From assembly GCA_030704615.1 (NCBI GenBank), contig CM060731.1, forward strand, positions 60,928,756 to 60,992,755: DNA of 64,000 nt, written 5' to 3'. This document shows positions 44,291 through 56,187 of the stretch, one piece after another. The position numbers and the translations under genes are program-made. Source of the DNA: Takakia lepidozioides (Eukaryota; Streptophyta; Takakiopsida; Takakiales; Takakiaceae). The notes under the pieces are model-generated. The model did no database searches, was not told the origin of the DNA, and saw only the letters and a list, made by a program, of their open reading frames with translations. How positions within the stretch are numbered: position 1 is the stretch's first letter; the number at the start of each line of letters is the position of its first letter.

Positions 44291-45000
44291 GGCCTTGCTC
44301 GCACAGTGAAGCAGAAACAGGAAAAAACTCTTGATCAGGAGAGACAAGGTCTTCAAGGTATGACATGTTGGGTGAAATAATTAGTAAAGAGCAGGTGGTG
44401 GGCTGGATCTGCACCTGCCCAACCTTGGTTGATACTAATACCATGTACATCGCCTTCTTTTTACCCCTAATACGGGTTTTGCTCGGATATTGACTTTGCC
44501 AATATCAGCCTAGATAGGAGCCTACTGAGCCAGGCCGCGTACCCCTGAGCCCCACTTCTGTCTTGCAAGTAATGCTAGAATAGATAATAACAGTAGTGTG
44601 CAGTAGAAGGCCAACCATCATACACAGATACAATACTGATACTTAGATGTTGAGCTGAGAGTGATTATATGTTGGGTAAAGAAGTGCCCAGAATTTTCCT
44701 ATATGATTCAAGGTCCCTCCCTGACGGGAATATGCCTCGAAATGCTCCAGCTCAAATTGGAGGAACATTCTGCAGATTGGATGAAATGCCCAGGCAGGCA
44801 GCCCTTAAATCATGGAATGCCCTCGGGCAGGGGCCTTCCCCTACACGGAAAGCCCTGCCAGAAAATCTGTTTGTATTTATCGTGCCGTTAAAAAGCAGCA
44901 TTCCACCTGCCGGGATGCACCCCATCAGCTCCCTCGAGTGCATTCCGGAATGCAGAATGCCCGGGACATTACATTTTTTTTTTAAACAATTTGGCATTTC
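44291..45000. other. No gene recognised
   Basis: Short frames only. From about 44800 GGAATGCCC motifs begin, which continue in the following tandem repeat. Confidence 0.4.
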
Positions 45001-45240
45001 TTTACGCAGGGTAATGCCCCTCCCCGATTTTGCGGGCCTAACGCCGAGGGCGTTACGCAGGGTAATGCCCTGAGTGGAGGGCATTCCCAGATTTTTGGGC
45101 CTGACGACCGAGGGCGTTATGCAGGGTAATGCCCTGAGAGGAGGGCATTCCCAGATTTTTGGGCCTGACGACCGAGGGCGTTATGCAGGGTAATGCCCTG
45201 AGTGGAGGGCATTCCCGAATATTCTGGCCTTCCCCTGGGG
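45001..45240 (+). repeat. 64-bp tandem repeat (GGTAATGCCCT)
   Basis: GGTAATGCCC occurs at about 45009, 45061, 45125 and 45189 (spacing 52, 64, 64), each followed by GAGGGCATTCCC and GGGCCTGACGACCGAGGGCG in the full units. GGGTAATGCCC and GGGCATTCCC make each unit partly palindromic. Confidence 0.8.
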
Positions 45241-45339
45241 CTACCACCCTCGGCGTGGGGCCCTTATATCATGGAATGCCCGAGCCTTCCCCTATACGTA
45301 AAACACTGGCAAATTTTTTTCTTTGTTATTCAAGGAGCC

Positions 45340-45600
45340 TCCCTGGCCGGAAGGTTCCCCTGATTTACAGGAAGTACCTTCCGCTTTTGGAAGGGTCCCC
45401 CAATTTGCGGGAAGTACCATCCGCGTGTGGAAGGGTCCCCCGATTTGCGGGGTTCACGTTGGGGAAGGGTCGTTCCCACGGCCCTTCCTGAATTTTCGAG
45501 CACCCAGAACTCGGGCTCCGCCCTCATTGCCGGTGCTCTCAAATTCAGGAAGGGCCTTGGGATCGACCCTTCCCTAATACACAATATTATGTAGCATGTC
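45340..45600 (+). repeat. Short-period repeat (GGAAGGGTCCCC)
   Basis: Three copies of GGAAGG(T/G)TCCCC followed by GATTT(A/G)C(A/G)GG are spaced about 50-57 bases from 45349. Copies in reverse orientation (AATTCAGGAAGGGCC) appear near 45540. Confidence 0.6.
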
Positions 45601-46039
45601 TAGCAGGATTATACACCACTAGCAAATTCAGTATCATCTACACCACATTCATTCACCGAACCTTGGGCAGGTTAGGGGGTCAGTTTGGGGTTCCAAAAGC
45701 CGTGTCGACGGCACTTTGGATCCCAACAAGAGAGTAGGGAAATGGCCAATTGGCCAATGCCATCAGGTGCTTAACCTGATTCCCTTTGTAACAAGGTCAA
45801 AATCCCTTCAATTAGGCTTAACCCAAGTGACGGGTTTGGGTTGGCACTTAATCCAGCCAGGAGGATTGAAACTCTGAAAATTAGCCTATATGTGAGGCTC
45901 ATTGTGCTACAAGGTTCAATGATCTGAAACTGTCAAGCCTGAAATGACCTCTGCAAGAACGTCAGGAAATCATTTATGCAAATACTGCATTGGGTTTTCT
46001 CTATCCATGCAAACCACAACAGCCACCAACATGAGATCA
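45601..46039. other. No gene; 3' flank of the DUF212 gene
   Basis: Unique-looking AT-rich sequence. It may include the 3' UTR of the minus-strand gene that ends at 46040. Confidence 0.4.
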
Positions 46040-48921
46040 TTAATGGTTGATGGTTGGGAAATAATGAAGAGCATAAGATATCAGAAACCCCCATACACCT
46101 CCAGCAAAGACTTCCAGTTTTGTGTGCCCAATGGATTCCTTCAATGGCATATTACGCCACCCATCCTGGGAACCTAGTTCCTGCAAGTCGACTTGACCTT
46201 CCCTCATGCTTGGGAGCTGGACTGCCCTCTCAAAGAATCTGCTGGGTCTGATGTACGCTTCATTACTTGCTCCCTTGGTTGCTCCTTTAGTAAATGTCGC
46301 TGGCAAATCTGATGTGTCAGATGAGGCATTTTCTACTGGTGTTTCAGCCAATCCACAAGCTTCTGAGGGATGACCTTCACCCTTGAACATTGTTGCTGTA
46401 GCTGATGAGGCTGTTGGTGTTGAAGATGGGGAGTTCACATTCTCCATGAAAGCCAGCTCAGCTTTCACTGGGCCACTGGCAAGTTCTGAACCAATTGCAG
46501 AAGGGGATGGAGCCAATGACGTATTGGCAGTTTGAAAATGAGGCATGGGCATGTGTGTGAGCACCATCGTGTTGATAACTTTCGCTTGTTTTCCAACTGC
46601 ATTTCTCACCCCCTGTATCAATGCACATCTTGGTCACCAGGTGCTTACAACTTTGCAGCTTGGAGAACACCAGTGCAGTGTGCATAGACTTCACTCTTTC
46701 AGATGAGATTGATAAAGGGATCTAAGTACCGAAACTGTAGAATAGATTGCTGGCATCTGTAAAATCATTACAGCACTCTGTGACAGATGATGCAGCATGG
46801 TGATGGCTCCTAGAAACGAGTAGAAATGAGTGCACCTCAAGACGTTGGAAAGGCATTGACGGTGGGAGTGAAGTCTGCACAGCTCAGAGCACAGCTCAGA
46901 GCCCACACCACTGCTAGGCATACCCATAATTGTGCTCAAACATCACATACAATGGATTTATAATATGGAGGTTGGTGTCCAGTAGGAGCACCCTTCTGCT
47001 TGACCAGGCAACTCATTAATGGCTCACATGTTGATGGCCACTTCCTCCAAGAAATTTCACAAGATGTTGACAATAAGCTGCTACTGACCTGGGCATCGTA
47101 CATGACGATTCCCGCTAGCACCACAGACAAGCCAAACACTCCATCTGACAAACCCCTGCTAGTATACAGCCGTGCACACAAAGCTCATTAGCACAGGAGC
47201 ATGAGCCTCTAGACTATCTGAGGGTGTGCTCTATTACACACGTATCTAGGCCTTCTAGCAAAGCAAACCTTATTTTCCACTGATGTAGATTTGACAGGCT
47301 TTAGGGACCCCTTCCCACATACTCAGCCAAAGATTGTCAGGCACCGTGCAAAAACACTGGCATTAGCATACCAGCAAGGCAACTTCACAATAAAAACTTA
47401 TTGGCCCTGACAAGGCTGTACTACCCATATTAAGACCTGCAGTACTTCAAATGACCCAATTATTAAAAAAAAACGACATGAGCCATAAGTAACAACAGCA
47501 AACTCAAGTCAATAATCCACATGAATACCTTTCGAAAGCAAGAGCTGTTGCAGCTGCAGTCACAAACTGCACAATATCCATCACAAAGTTGAACTCAGGT
47601 TTTGCTGAGGGACTTAGGCTTACCAACACAAAACAATGTATCTCAACAAACTACTAATTGTTGCAATTGAACTTTGTGAGCCATGGAGCCAAGAGTGAAG
47701 GAAAGAGATGCTTACAGCAGAATGGGAGGAAGGCATACCACCAGACTTAGTCACAAGCTTCCAGTTGAACCCCTTCCCAGATAAAGATGAGGATAATGGC
47801 TTTGTGAGCTGCCCTGATATGCCCGCGGCAACTGAAGAGAATAGAACCTGTCTACATTGATGCGATAGCAGTTACAAACCACAAAATCAATCGGTAGGTC
47901 TTTCACTCGTTGTGAGGTCACCATGAGTACCATAATTTCCACCTTCCCTTTCAATACCGCATGAGGTGATGTGGTTAATTAACTCACAGTACCAGAACTA
48001 AAAGGGGTGTGGTCACACAATTTTAGCACGCAACTTACAAGGTATAATGTGCATGTTAGGTTTAAGAGGGCTGTAAAATCTTCGATTACAAACACACACA
48101 TCTTGAGTTACATGTTGAAGTGCTTAGAAAATGGCTGGAGGCGCTTTCAATAATTAAAGGAAGTTTACACGTCAGAAAATATCCACGATCCCAGTCTGGG
48201 GTCGAAATTTCCCTCCTTCAATTCGCAAGGAAGACTTTCTACCCGCCGGTAGACCAATGCTTGAACTTAAGACGGACAAGCACCATTGACCTTGCCGGTG
48301 TAGCATCCATATAATACTTCTGCCTTCATTTGGGAATACAACAGCAACTACTTTATGGAGGATTCGAAAACTCAGCGAACGAGAAAGGCAGATATAGGTT
48401 TTTCGATCTACACCAATCTTTCAGTTGCTCTCCCTGCCAAGAACTGACATCCTCCTCTTACACGCTACTTGCACAAGAGATTTGACAAATGGAGTGACAG
48501 TTCAAGTGAAGTTAACATAGCAAGACATGGGCTTCACCTTCGCTTGCCTCCCACAGTTCATCGCCGAACCAGACAGCGGGTGCAACAGTCACAAATCTCA
48601 GTGCATAATCTGTCCTTTTGTACAAACTATGTGCAATTTATCATGCGGTATCCTTGCCTGGTTGTGAGCTAGTTCTTCGAAGCCTGCTATAACTTCCATC
48701 TGTAACCGCTTCTGAGCTCCATGTTGAACAGCCATCCCGTGGGCATTCCGTCTATTGCCTATCCATCCGTTTTGCAGCACAATTGTGCGTCTGTCAAGCT
48801 GCCTTTGTTTGCAAAGACTTTCAACACGTCTTCTCCCACCTCCGCTCACCCGTTTGTGGGAGGATGCAGCTTGCAAGCTTGGTTTCCACCCACCCGCAGC
48901 GATAAACATTGCCGCCATCAC
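46040..48921 (-). CDS. Acid phosphatase/vanadium-haloperoxidase-related (DUF212) protein, five exons
   Basis: Exons 48921-48658, 47847-47716, 47566-47529, 47155-47089 and 46612-46040 join in frame (88 codons, 44, then 105 bases over two exons, then 190 plus stop; 357 residues). Family landmarks appear in order: EELAHNQ, ISGQLTKPL, TKSGGMPSSHSA, GLSDGVFGLSVVLAGIVMYD, AQGVRNAVGKQAKVIN and PLKESIGHTKLEVFAGG, with a C-terminal hydrophobic helix. The basic, Ser-rich N-terminus suggests a plastid transit peptide. The family is plastid or membrane associated with unproven catalysis; the PSSHS motif recalls PAP2 phosphatases. Intron 1 uses a GC donor (CAG/GCAAGG). Unusual is an extra Ser/Thr/Ala-rich stretch of about 110 residues between KVIN and PLKESIGHT. 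No internal stop; most likely a working host gene, flanked by transposons. Confidence 0.8.
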
Positions 48922-49262
48922 ACATAAATATCACAACACAAAACAACACTCCAGAGCCTCTCCTCTTCCTCTTTCTACCGACCACCTAAACCCTACACCC
49001 TCAGCAAAACAAAAACAACAACTCAGCTCCCTTCTCCACCGCAGGAACAAAAGAAAACTGGGCACTGCTCATCTCTCCTCCCACCCCAGAGATCACCAGT
49101 CACAAAATATCAGCCCACAAATATTGCAAGCACCACATCATAGCCATCTTCAGACTGCCACTGTCAGAAATGTGTGAATGAGCTCATTGGGTTCCAAGAT
49201 CACAAACCAACAAAACTGTCCTGCATGCATAAATACATTCTGGGATAGTAGTTTTTATCCAT
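48922..49262. other. Upstream region of DUF212 gene
   Basis: Presumed promoter side of the minus-strand gene. Pyrimidine-rich tracts (CCTCTCCTCTTCCTCTTTC on plus, 48957-48975), no obvious TATA box at the expected distance. Confidence 0.35.
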
Positions 49263-49440
49263 GGGAGCGGGTAGCTCAGTGGATAATACATTGCCTGTGG
49301 ACGACTATGGCGACCCTGGATTCGATACTCCTCCCCTTGGGCCCATTAGAAGGCCACCAGCATCAGTGCTATATTACACTCAAGTTTATTACTGCTAATT
49401 AACTACTTCTAATATAGTATTATTTTAAATGGTTTTTAGT
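49263..49440 (+). mobile_element. tRNA-derived SINE
   Basis: The 74-base head (49263-49336) starts GGGAGCGGGTAGCTCAGTGG with a perfect A box (TAGCTCAGTGG) and a B box GGATTCGATAC. GGGAG pairs with CTCCC at its end. The anticodon arm does not pair. A tRNA-unrelated body of about 100 bases follows, ending in a T-rich stretch. Confidence 0.55.
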
Positions 49441-50635
49441 ATGCCTCTCATTTTTGAATAATTGGGAGTTTATGTCGCGCGTGTGGGACAGGGCGCGCAC
49501 GGACGCGGGGTCGCCCCTCCCCCGCCCCGCCCACCCCCACCTGCCAGCCGCGCACCGCGGTCGGCAGCGCCCGCCCGCCCGCCCGCCCGCCCGCCCCCGC
49601 CGCTGGGTCCGCCCGCCATCGGGTCCCCAGTGGGTCTGCCCTTGCTGGGGTCTGCCCAAGCTCGGTCTGCGAGGTCTGCCCGCAGATCACCCCAGACCGG
49701 CACAACAGACCCAGACGCACCCGAGATGATGTGCCGCCCATCTCACCGTGATGTCGCGCTGCTATCGTAGCCACCCGGATTTAGGGTATGGCAGCCACCG
49801 CCAATCGTGGGCGAAGACTGTTTCATCGATCTTTTCCTTCCTCTGGTCTGTTCTTGCCAACACGCTTCCGTCCTGCCAAGAACGTGCGTGCTGTCGTCCT
49901 TCGCTTCCACTTTTCCAGGTCGTATTGCAGGTGCTTTCGAGTGCGCGAAGGGATACTGCAGTGTATATGGCAGTGTCCGTCGATGCCCAACCAGAAAGCT
50001 TTCTTATACGTCCACTGCGACAATGTCTTCAAACACCAAAAGATGGGCCATTTTCCTGCAAAGACCTTTACTGGAAGAACGAGAGTCGCTCTGGATACAT
50101 GGGCTCTCAAGTGCGGGTCCGCACGGCCTGTATTCCCTGGCAGAGAGTGCCTGACTTTGTACTTGGAGAGGAGAGTAGAGACGGGTGTTCCACCCAATTT
50201 TACATAAATGTGCATGTTAACACAAAGCCCGAACCGCGAAGAGCTCCAAGAGCTAACACATATCTAACCTCTGTCATGTCTGCACCATATTCCCGCACTG
50301 CCTCTTTGTTCATGCCCTGTGCTTGTGCTTGCCGGACATGTACATGCATGATATGTAGATAGGGTTTAGGCTGTCTTACATGCTTGCAGAACTCCATGGG
50401 TGTCGATGACATACGACCCTGTCCAGGTATCAGTGTTGCTATGGACCAGAGGACAAGCGCACCAACAATTTGACTGTCACGGATCCTAAAGTCAAGCGAG
50501 GAGGTCCGGACGTTGGGGCTTGAAGCAGTAATCCTCACAAAGGTCCAAGACGAAAGAAAAGCCCTGTTTAATCTCATGCTTGTGGCAGTGCTGAATACGA
50601 ATGCCCGGTTCAGGCACTTCTGACTTTGTGACCGC

Positions 50636-51824
50636 ATGCAGGTCTGTGGAGTATGCATTTTCCTTTGCCTTTGGCATGTACGGAAGGCCTGGGTCAAGCA
50701 ATTATGCCAGAAAATCAGTGATCCGGGAACATCCTCGAAACTGTTGGCAGATATGGGCGACCTTATGTACTGCAGAGGTGGACCGCAGAAAGAAGACAAA
50801 GCTGTGAAATGGGTTAAGAAAAAATTGAAGGCAATGAAAAAGAAATATCCGTCTGGTCAGTTGTTCCTCCACTACATTCATGTGTACTGGGTTCCCAAAA
50901 TCGCTATGTGGTGTACTGTTGCCCGCAACATTCCACATGCAAGCCAAGATACTAATGCGAGCATCGAGGCATACCACGGAAACTTAAAGGCGAGACTTAA
51001 TATGGGCAAAGGCAAAATGACCGGTCGAAGAGCCGATTGGCTCATATGGGAGTTGACTGGGCATGTACTGGTACAACATTCATCTGAAGACGCATAGGTT
51101 TATTTGCAACGATAAACAGGAAAAGCACATTTCCAATGCAATATGTGCAGCCCGTGACATACCTCTTTCACGTGTGACTTTGCTTGCAGCGCCTGGGCAG
51201 CCTGCTTACGTCATCAGCTCCTCCGATCCGAATACAATGTACACCGTGTTCAATTCACAGTCGCAGTGGGCCTGCTACACCTGCCAGTGGGCGCTGAAAG
51301 GCAATCTGTGCAAGCACCAGGTTCGGGTCATAAAGTTGCTAAAACCAGACCTGCAAGACGGTCTCATTGTCCGGACATGTGGTTCCCACTTCGGTACTGT
51401 TCACGGTGGGCTGGAGAATTTGGACGAACACGACAACATGGCAGCATGCGACTTCGAAAGCGGTAACCTGCGTGCAAGCGCAACCCTGAACATGGCAAAG
51501 TCATTGCTCACGGCAGACCTGTTGGAAGCTATTTTGAAACGGGAGATAACCGACCTGCTTGACCTTGTACACAACGACGCATACAAAAAAGCTTCCGACA
51601 TATTACACCCGGCTGCAGCACGAGCGTTCAATCGTGTAAAAGACAACAACAACATGTCATTGAAGAGGAAAAAGGATTTTGTGGACCATTTTCAAGCTCG
51701 GCGGAAAATGAAACTAAATGGGGGGAAACGTGTGTCTGCCCTTCCCCCTGTTAGCCATATTTACTCGGCTCTGAGGCGGGTGTCTCATCGTCCAGAACTG
51801 AGAAAGATGGATCAATCTAACTAA
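50636..51824 (+). pseudogene. MULE transposase with SWIM finger, copy 3
   Basis: Frame 50636-51097 reads FLCLWHVRKAWVKQLCQK, YIHVYWVPKIAMWC, and NIPHASQDTNASIEAYHGNL then DWLIWELTG: the region after the second catalytic Asp in MULE transposases, including the WHV.RAW and IE.YH signatures. A one-base shift near 51063 leads to 51063-51824 with YWYNIHLKTHRF, a SWIM-like CYTCQWALKGNLCKH (Cys spacing C-x2-C instead of C-x-C) and a long C-terminal tail. The DDE part upstream (about 49790-50630) is present only as broken frames. Different subfamily from the transposases at 8365 and 23780, as the sequences do not align outside the finger. Confidence 0.65.
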
Positions 51825-51833
51825 GAAAAGGAC

Positions 51834-52775
51834 CTGCAGTTGTGCAATGCGGTAGATCAATTCTCACCTGCAGTAGACCAGATCGGCAGACCATAATCGG
51901 ACACCACCTGCAGTAGACCAGATCGGCAGTCCGTTATTGCAGACCACCTGAATTAGACCATTTCGGCAGACCATGATAGCACACCACCTGCAGTAGACCA
52001 ACACTGACTTGTAATAGACCAATGCGGCACAGCATCTGCGACTCCCTTAATGTGCTTTTTAAAGGTTTGATGAAGGAGACCATGAAGTCGAAAAATGAGC
52101 CAAAGTGAACCAGTAAACGAATGTAGTAGAGTAATGAAGCAAGCATAGTTCAATGAAGTAGACCAAAGACAGTACACTCGACTAACGATGGGACTGACTT
52201 GTGCCCCACATTTAGCCAACCACCGAATTTAGTATACCACTATGTCACGGAGCAGACCAGCAACTGTGGTCCAAACTCAGTCCGCTGGAGGTAGCAGACC
52301 AATAACATTAATTCAGTAGCAGACCACGTCGAGGAGAACTGCATATATCGACAGATCAATAACATCGGACCAGCAAAACGTGGATCACTACTCAATACAA
52401 AACGTAGTAGTAGAGTAGACCACGATAGCAGACTCATGAAATGTTCCACAGACCATATGAAGCAGACCAATACAGTACAGGGGTAACCCAAGACAGTACA
52501 CTCGACTAACGATGGGACTGACCTGTGCCACCGAATTTGGTATACCACTATTTCATGGAGGAGACCAACAACCGTGGTCCAAATTAAGTCTACTCCGTGG
52601 AGATAGCAGACCAATCACTTCAGAAGCAGACCACGGCCAGGAGTACAGCATACAAAACATCGAACAGAAATGTTTAGCAATAGACCACGACAGCAGACTA
52701 ATGAAATGTTCCACAAAAGTGTACATCATATATAAAAATGAACAGACCTGCACCACAGACCACATGAGTGAATTT
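51834..52775 (+). repeat. AGACC motif field between convergent genes
   Basis: CAGACCA or TAGACCA recurs every 15-40 bases, including near copies of ACCACCTGCAGTAGACCA (51869, 51906, 51982). Two larger blocks repeat (GACAGTACACTCGACTAACG near 52168 and 52491; GTATACCACTAT near 52231 and 52541). The motif is on the plus strand here. Confidence 0.8.
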
Positions 52776-53280
52776 TCATTTATTGCCAGGCCTAGATGAA
52801 ATAACCCGGACTTCGGAAGAGTCTGACACGTCCGAGATCTTCCTAGATGACAACTGTCTTTCTACAACTACATTCTCCATAGTCCTGAGTGCTTTCAAAA
52901 TGTACTCAACACACTTTAGGCGTTGTCTGCAAGCATAGCGGAATGTAAACCACTTTGAGGTAAACGGCTTTCCTCTCTCTCTAAGTCCTTTGCCACGATT
53001 GCCCTTCAACCAGTCGTAGAACCCCTCGATAAAGGACATGACGTAAAAGCCACATTCCCAAGAGAAGGGTTCATGTGGCACTTCAAGGACATGAAAATTG
53101 AATCCAATGGCCTCGTCCTATGATGCAGTGTGCGGCTCCAAGCCGAGACATGCTCCATACACATTTCGAACCCATGGCAATATCTCCACGGGTTTGTGCA
53201 TCTCCTTGATTGAGTTCAGATGAGTGAACACGCGGAGCACCCGGTCAATAATCACCAAACTCCAATGAGACCTGCTACAA
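52776..53280 (-). pseudogene. Ulp1 (C48) cysteine protease-like domain
   Basis: On the minus strand SHWSLVIIDRVLRVFTHLNS, an in-frame TAG at 53120-53118, then VPHEPFSWECGFYVMSFIEG give the Ulp1 pattern: catalytic His in HWSL (53267-53265), Asn in THLNS at the usual Asp position, and catalytic Cys in ECGFYVM (53054-53052). The oxyanion Gln six residues before the Cys appears to be Glu. These proteases cleave SUMO-like conjugates; plant transposons often carry such genes with unknown role. The single nonsense codon may mark recent inactivation. The frame ends at 52776 within the AGACC field. Confidence 0.65.
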
Positions 53281-53441
53281 CGCAGGGCGCATCAGCACAA
53301 GGGAACAGCTGCAAATCAAAATGGCAGACCCATTGAGCAGACTGGTAGACCTTGGTAGACCAATGTTGCAGACCAGTGATGGTGGACTAATGATAAAGGG
53401 CAGAGAAACAGTGGTACGCACGAACGCAGAGCACTTACCCA

Positions 53442-53816
53442 TCAACTATTGATACCAGTATGTACTTGCAGCTTCAGGTCCTTCCCCATACGATGCACTA
53501 TCAATCCGTGCTCCGCCTGCGAGTGAACCCGTTCCTGACCTGCACTCCAGTGAATCTTCACTACACTCCAAACCCACGTCGGCAAAATAGCAACATCATT
53601 ATATGTCTTGACATCCAGATCCTTCTGAGAAAACCTACACCGCAACTCAAGCAATCGGTCTGTAACCTCGGATTCCTGTTTCTCTAGCGATTTGAGGTCC
53701 TCGGTGGAAATACTGCACTCAAATTGTGGGTCATTTTCAAAAAAGTACAGCATTGCTTTTCCCTCAGAGATATGTGCGTTGAAAGTGGAGCCAAATCGGG
53801 CAGTGAACCTGCACAA
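53442..53816 (-). CDS. Probable exon upstream of Ulp1-like domain
   Basis: 125-codon minus-strand frame with a Glu/Lys-rich helical part (DLKSLEKQESEVTDRLLELR) and TYNDVAILPTWVWSVVKIHW. It lies 160 bases upstream of the Ulp1 HWSL block on the same strand, so it may be a preceding exon of one gene. No family recognised. AGACC motifs in the gap look intronic. Confidence 0.35.
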   Translation of the reverse strand: MCRFTARFGSTFNAHISEGKAMLYFFENDPQFECSISTEDLKSLEKQESEVTDRLLELRCRFSQKDLDVKTYNDVAILPTWVWSVVKIHWSAGQERVHSQAEHGLIVHRMGKDLKLQVHTGINS

Positions 53817-54570
53817 ACTCGGGAAAACCCTTTAAGAATCAGGCTGGCGGACCCAAAAGGACCAGACCTACAACGGATACGGTTCCAGACCCAAGGACCA
53901 GACCAACGGAGCAGGCCAATGGAGCGGACGAACGGCAGCCACATCTAACCCAACAGACCCATGAAGCAGACCCATACAACCTTTTTGCTGCAGACCCATA
54001 GACTTGATGTGTTCAGAGCATCGCAAGTAGACCAACGACACTTACTTTTGTTTGTTACGCAGCTCCGCAACTTCGCTCTCCACTTCCAAGCAGACCTTCC
54101 GGTCAGCACTCATGTATACTCCGGACTTCGATTTTTTTGCAACGCCTTTTGGGGGGGAAATTATTTTTACCCTAGGGTCTGCCACGCCATCTGGTATGCG
54201 CTTCTTCCCAGCTCAATTTGGTGAAGCAGGTTCCTCCAACTTCTTTTCCAATGCAACAGCCGCCTCCTTCATACCCTCCCGGAGCTGGCTAGCTCGGCTT
54301 CGCAACAAAATTTTGTCCTGGGGTTTATTAACACTTTGTGGTCTCGTTCTAGACGCTTCCTACACTCCATGGGTTGAACTGGCCCCTACGGTGGGGGTTA
54401 TCACTACAGGTACACCCTTTGTGCTTGACCGCATGTTGAGCACCTGCGACGGACCACGAGCTGAGACCTCAGACGCCACAAGCTTCACACGAATATCAGA
54501 CAACAAAACATCAGCAATGATCACCCAAATGCACTGGGGAAAAAAAATTGACTGCAAAAATGCAATGGAA

Positions 54571-55242
54571 TCAGACCTTTGTGGGCGCTGTGGGTGTCTG
54601 CAATTGCACCACTCCTGTGGCAGGTACATCTTCGACTACAGTGACTGGTTCCACAGAATGAGAAGGGACACAAACATGTGCATGTGTTTCGACAAGGTCT
54701 GATGAATGGTCTGCTATGGGGTCGAACATGCGGAGCACCCTATCAACGGATTGGTCTATTGCCAGTAGTGGGCCTACAGACGAGTCGGGGTCCACAAAAG
54801 TAAGCGGCAAAATGGCCAAAGACGCATCCTCATCTGCAGTAGACCCTACCTCTAACAGATGGGGAAGGTCACCGACCAAACTGTCACAATCATAGTCCAT
54901 TGTTGCAATTGCAGAATTGGTCTGTACTATGGATAAATGAGCACTGACGCCTTCCCGGTTCTGTTCAGGTAGTGTTGTGTCAGAAGGTCTGGTGGCAAGG
55001 GTAAGGTCCACTACCATTCTCTGCTTCTCAGCAGATGTTGCAGTGGGGTGGAAAGGAATTGCTCTTCTCATTTTCGACAACTCATATGTGCCAGGGAGGA
55101 TGGGCGTTGCTTCCTGGGTTATCGCCAGGTCTCCAAATGGTCTAATGTCCTGCACTGGCAAGGTTTGCTGATGTTGGAATGGTGAGGTGTCGGCGTCCAT
55201 ACCTGCGTCACGATCCACTTCTGCGGTGCATTTGTCAAGCAA
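54571..55242 (-). CDS. Acidic ORF in the Ulp1-carrying element
   Basis: 223-codon minus-strand frame, acidic and low in Lys, with DYDCDSLVGDLPHLLE and DPDSSVGPLLAIDQSV. No known domain. It lies between the 413-codon ORF and the Ulp1 domain on the same strand and could be an exon of a single long gene. The Met at 55242 may not be the true start. Function unknown. Confidence 0.35.
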   Translation of the reverse strand: MLDKCTAEVDRDAGMDADTSPFQHQQTLPVQDIRPFGDLAITQEATPILPGTYELSKMRRAIPFHPTATSAEKQRMVVDLTLATRPSDTTLPEQNREGVSAHLSIVQTNSAIATMDYDCDSLVGDLPHLLEVGSTADEDASLAILPLTFVDPDSSVGPLLAIDQSVDRVLRMFDPIADHSSDLVETHAHVCVPSHSVEPVTVVEDVPATGVVQLQTPTAPTKV

Positions 55243-55259
55243 TGTACCGCCAGGGTGTC

Positions 55260-55600
55260 CTCCGACAAGGTCTGATCTTCTCTCCTCTGCTCCAGCAAGG
55301 TCTGATCAGGTCTGCACTGGTCGGGAAATGTCTGCTCTGAGACGGTCTGGTGTGGTCTGGTGTGGTTTGGTATCCTCTGGTCTTTTGGGGTATGGTCTAT
55401 TGTGCACTCGGATCGTCTGGAGTCCTGCGCTATGGTCTGGTCTGTTGTGGTCTGGTCTTTTGTGGTCTGCTCTTGTCTTGTCTAGTGTGGGGTGGTCTGG
55501 TCTGATTTGGTGTGGTCTGGTCGTGTCTGGTCTTGTTGGGTCTGTTGTGGTGTGCTCTGGCCTGTACTGGTCTGCTCAGGTATGATTTCCACTGCAGCGG
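55260..55600 (-). repeat. GGTCTG motif field
   Basis: GGTCTG, GGTGTGGTCTGG and TGTGGTCTGGTC repeats on the plus strand, i.e. AGACC on the minus strand, opposite in polarity to the field at 51834-52775. Confidence 0.75.
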
Positions 55601-56187
55601 TCTGCTTCGTCAAGGTGATGGGTGCCCGCTGATCTGGAAAGGTCTGCCCATGTCCGATCTGGAAGTTGTTATCTACAAAGGTCTACATAACCAAGGTCTC
55701 CCCGGTAATTTCGGGTAAGGTGTGCAATGCCTCCACGAAAGTTTGTTTTGACAACGAAAAGTTTTTGTCACCCACATTCTCTGGGTTGGGATCACTGGCA
55801 ATTCAGTCGGGGGTCTGCTGTTCCTTGTTCTCCGTAATCCAGTCGGGGGTCTGCTGGTTGGCATGTTGGTACTTGGGATTTGGCTGGGAAGGGTATGCTT
55901 GCTCCACAGTCTGCTCGTTGCGGGTCTCCTGGGTCTCCATGGGAGTTGGGCACTGTGTGTCTGCTGTTGTACGAACTCCAATGAGCCTACACTTAACGGG
56001 TGACTCGACTCCAGTATGGCCACGGAGGGCTCGTAGAAACTGCCTTGCGCCATTGGCGTAGTGGTCAAGAGCATTCCGAACAAGCTCGTCCTCTGGATCA
56101 TACTCTGCAACATGTCACAAAACACGTCAAAAACAAAGCACTCATCCCTGGTCTGCTAACAAACGGAAGAATACATGGGGGTTTGAT

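Noticed and set aside
45001-45240. Hairpin terminator-like inverted GGGTAATGCCC/GGGCATTCCC
   Set aside because: Present in every unit of a tandem repeat; no gene ends here.
49420-49774. GC-rich overlapping frames on both strands, Pro/Ala/Gly-rich
   Set aside because: Low-complexity GC repeat (GCCCGCCC run); no domain and no codon bias.
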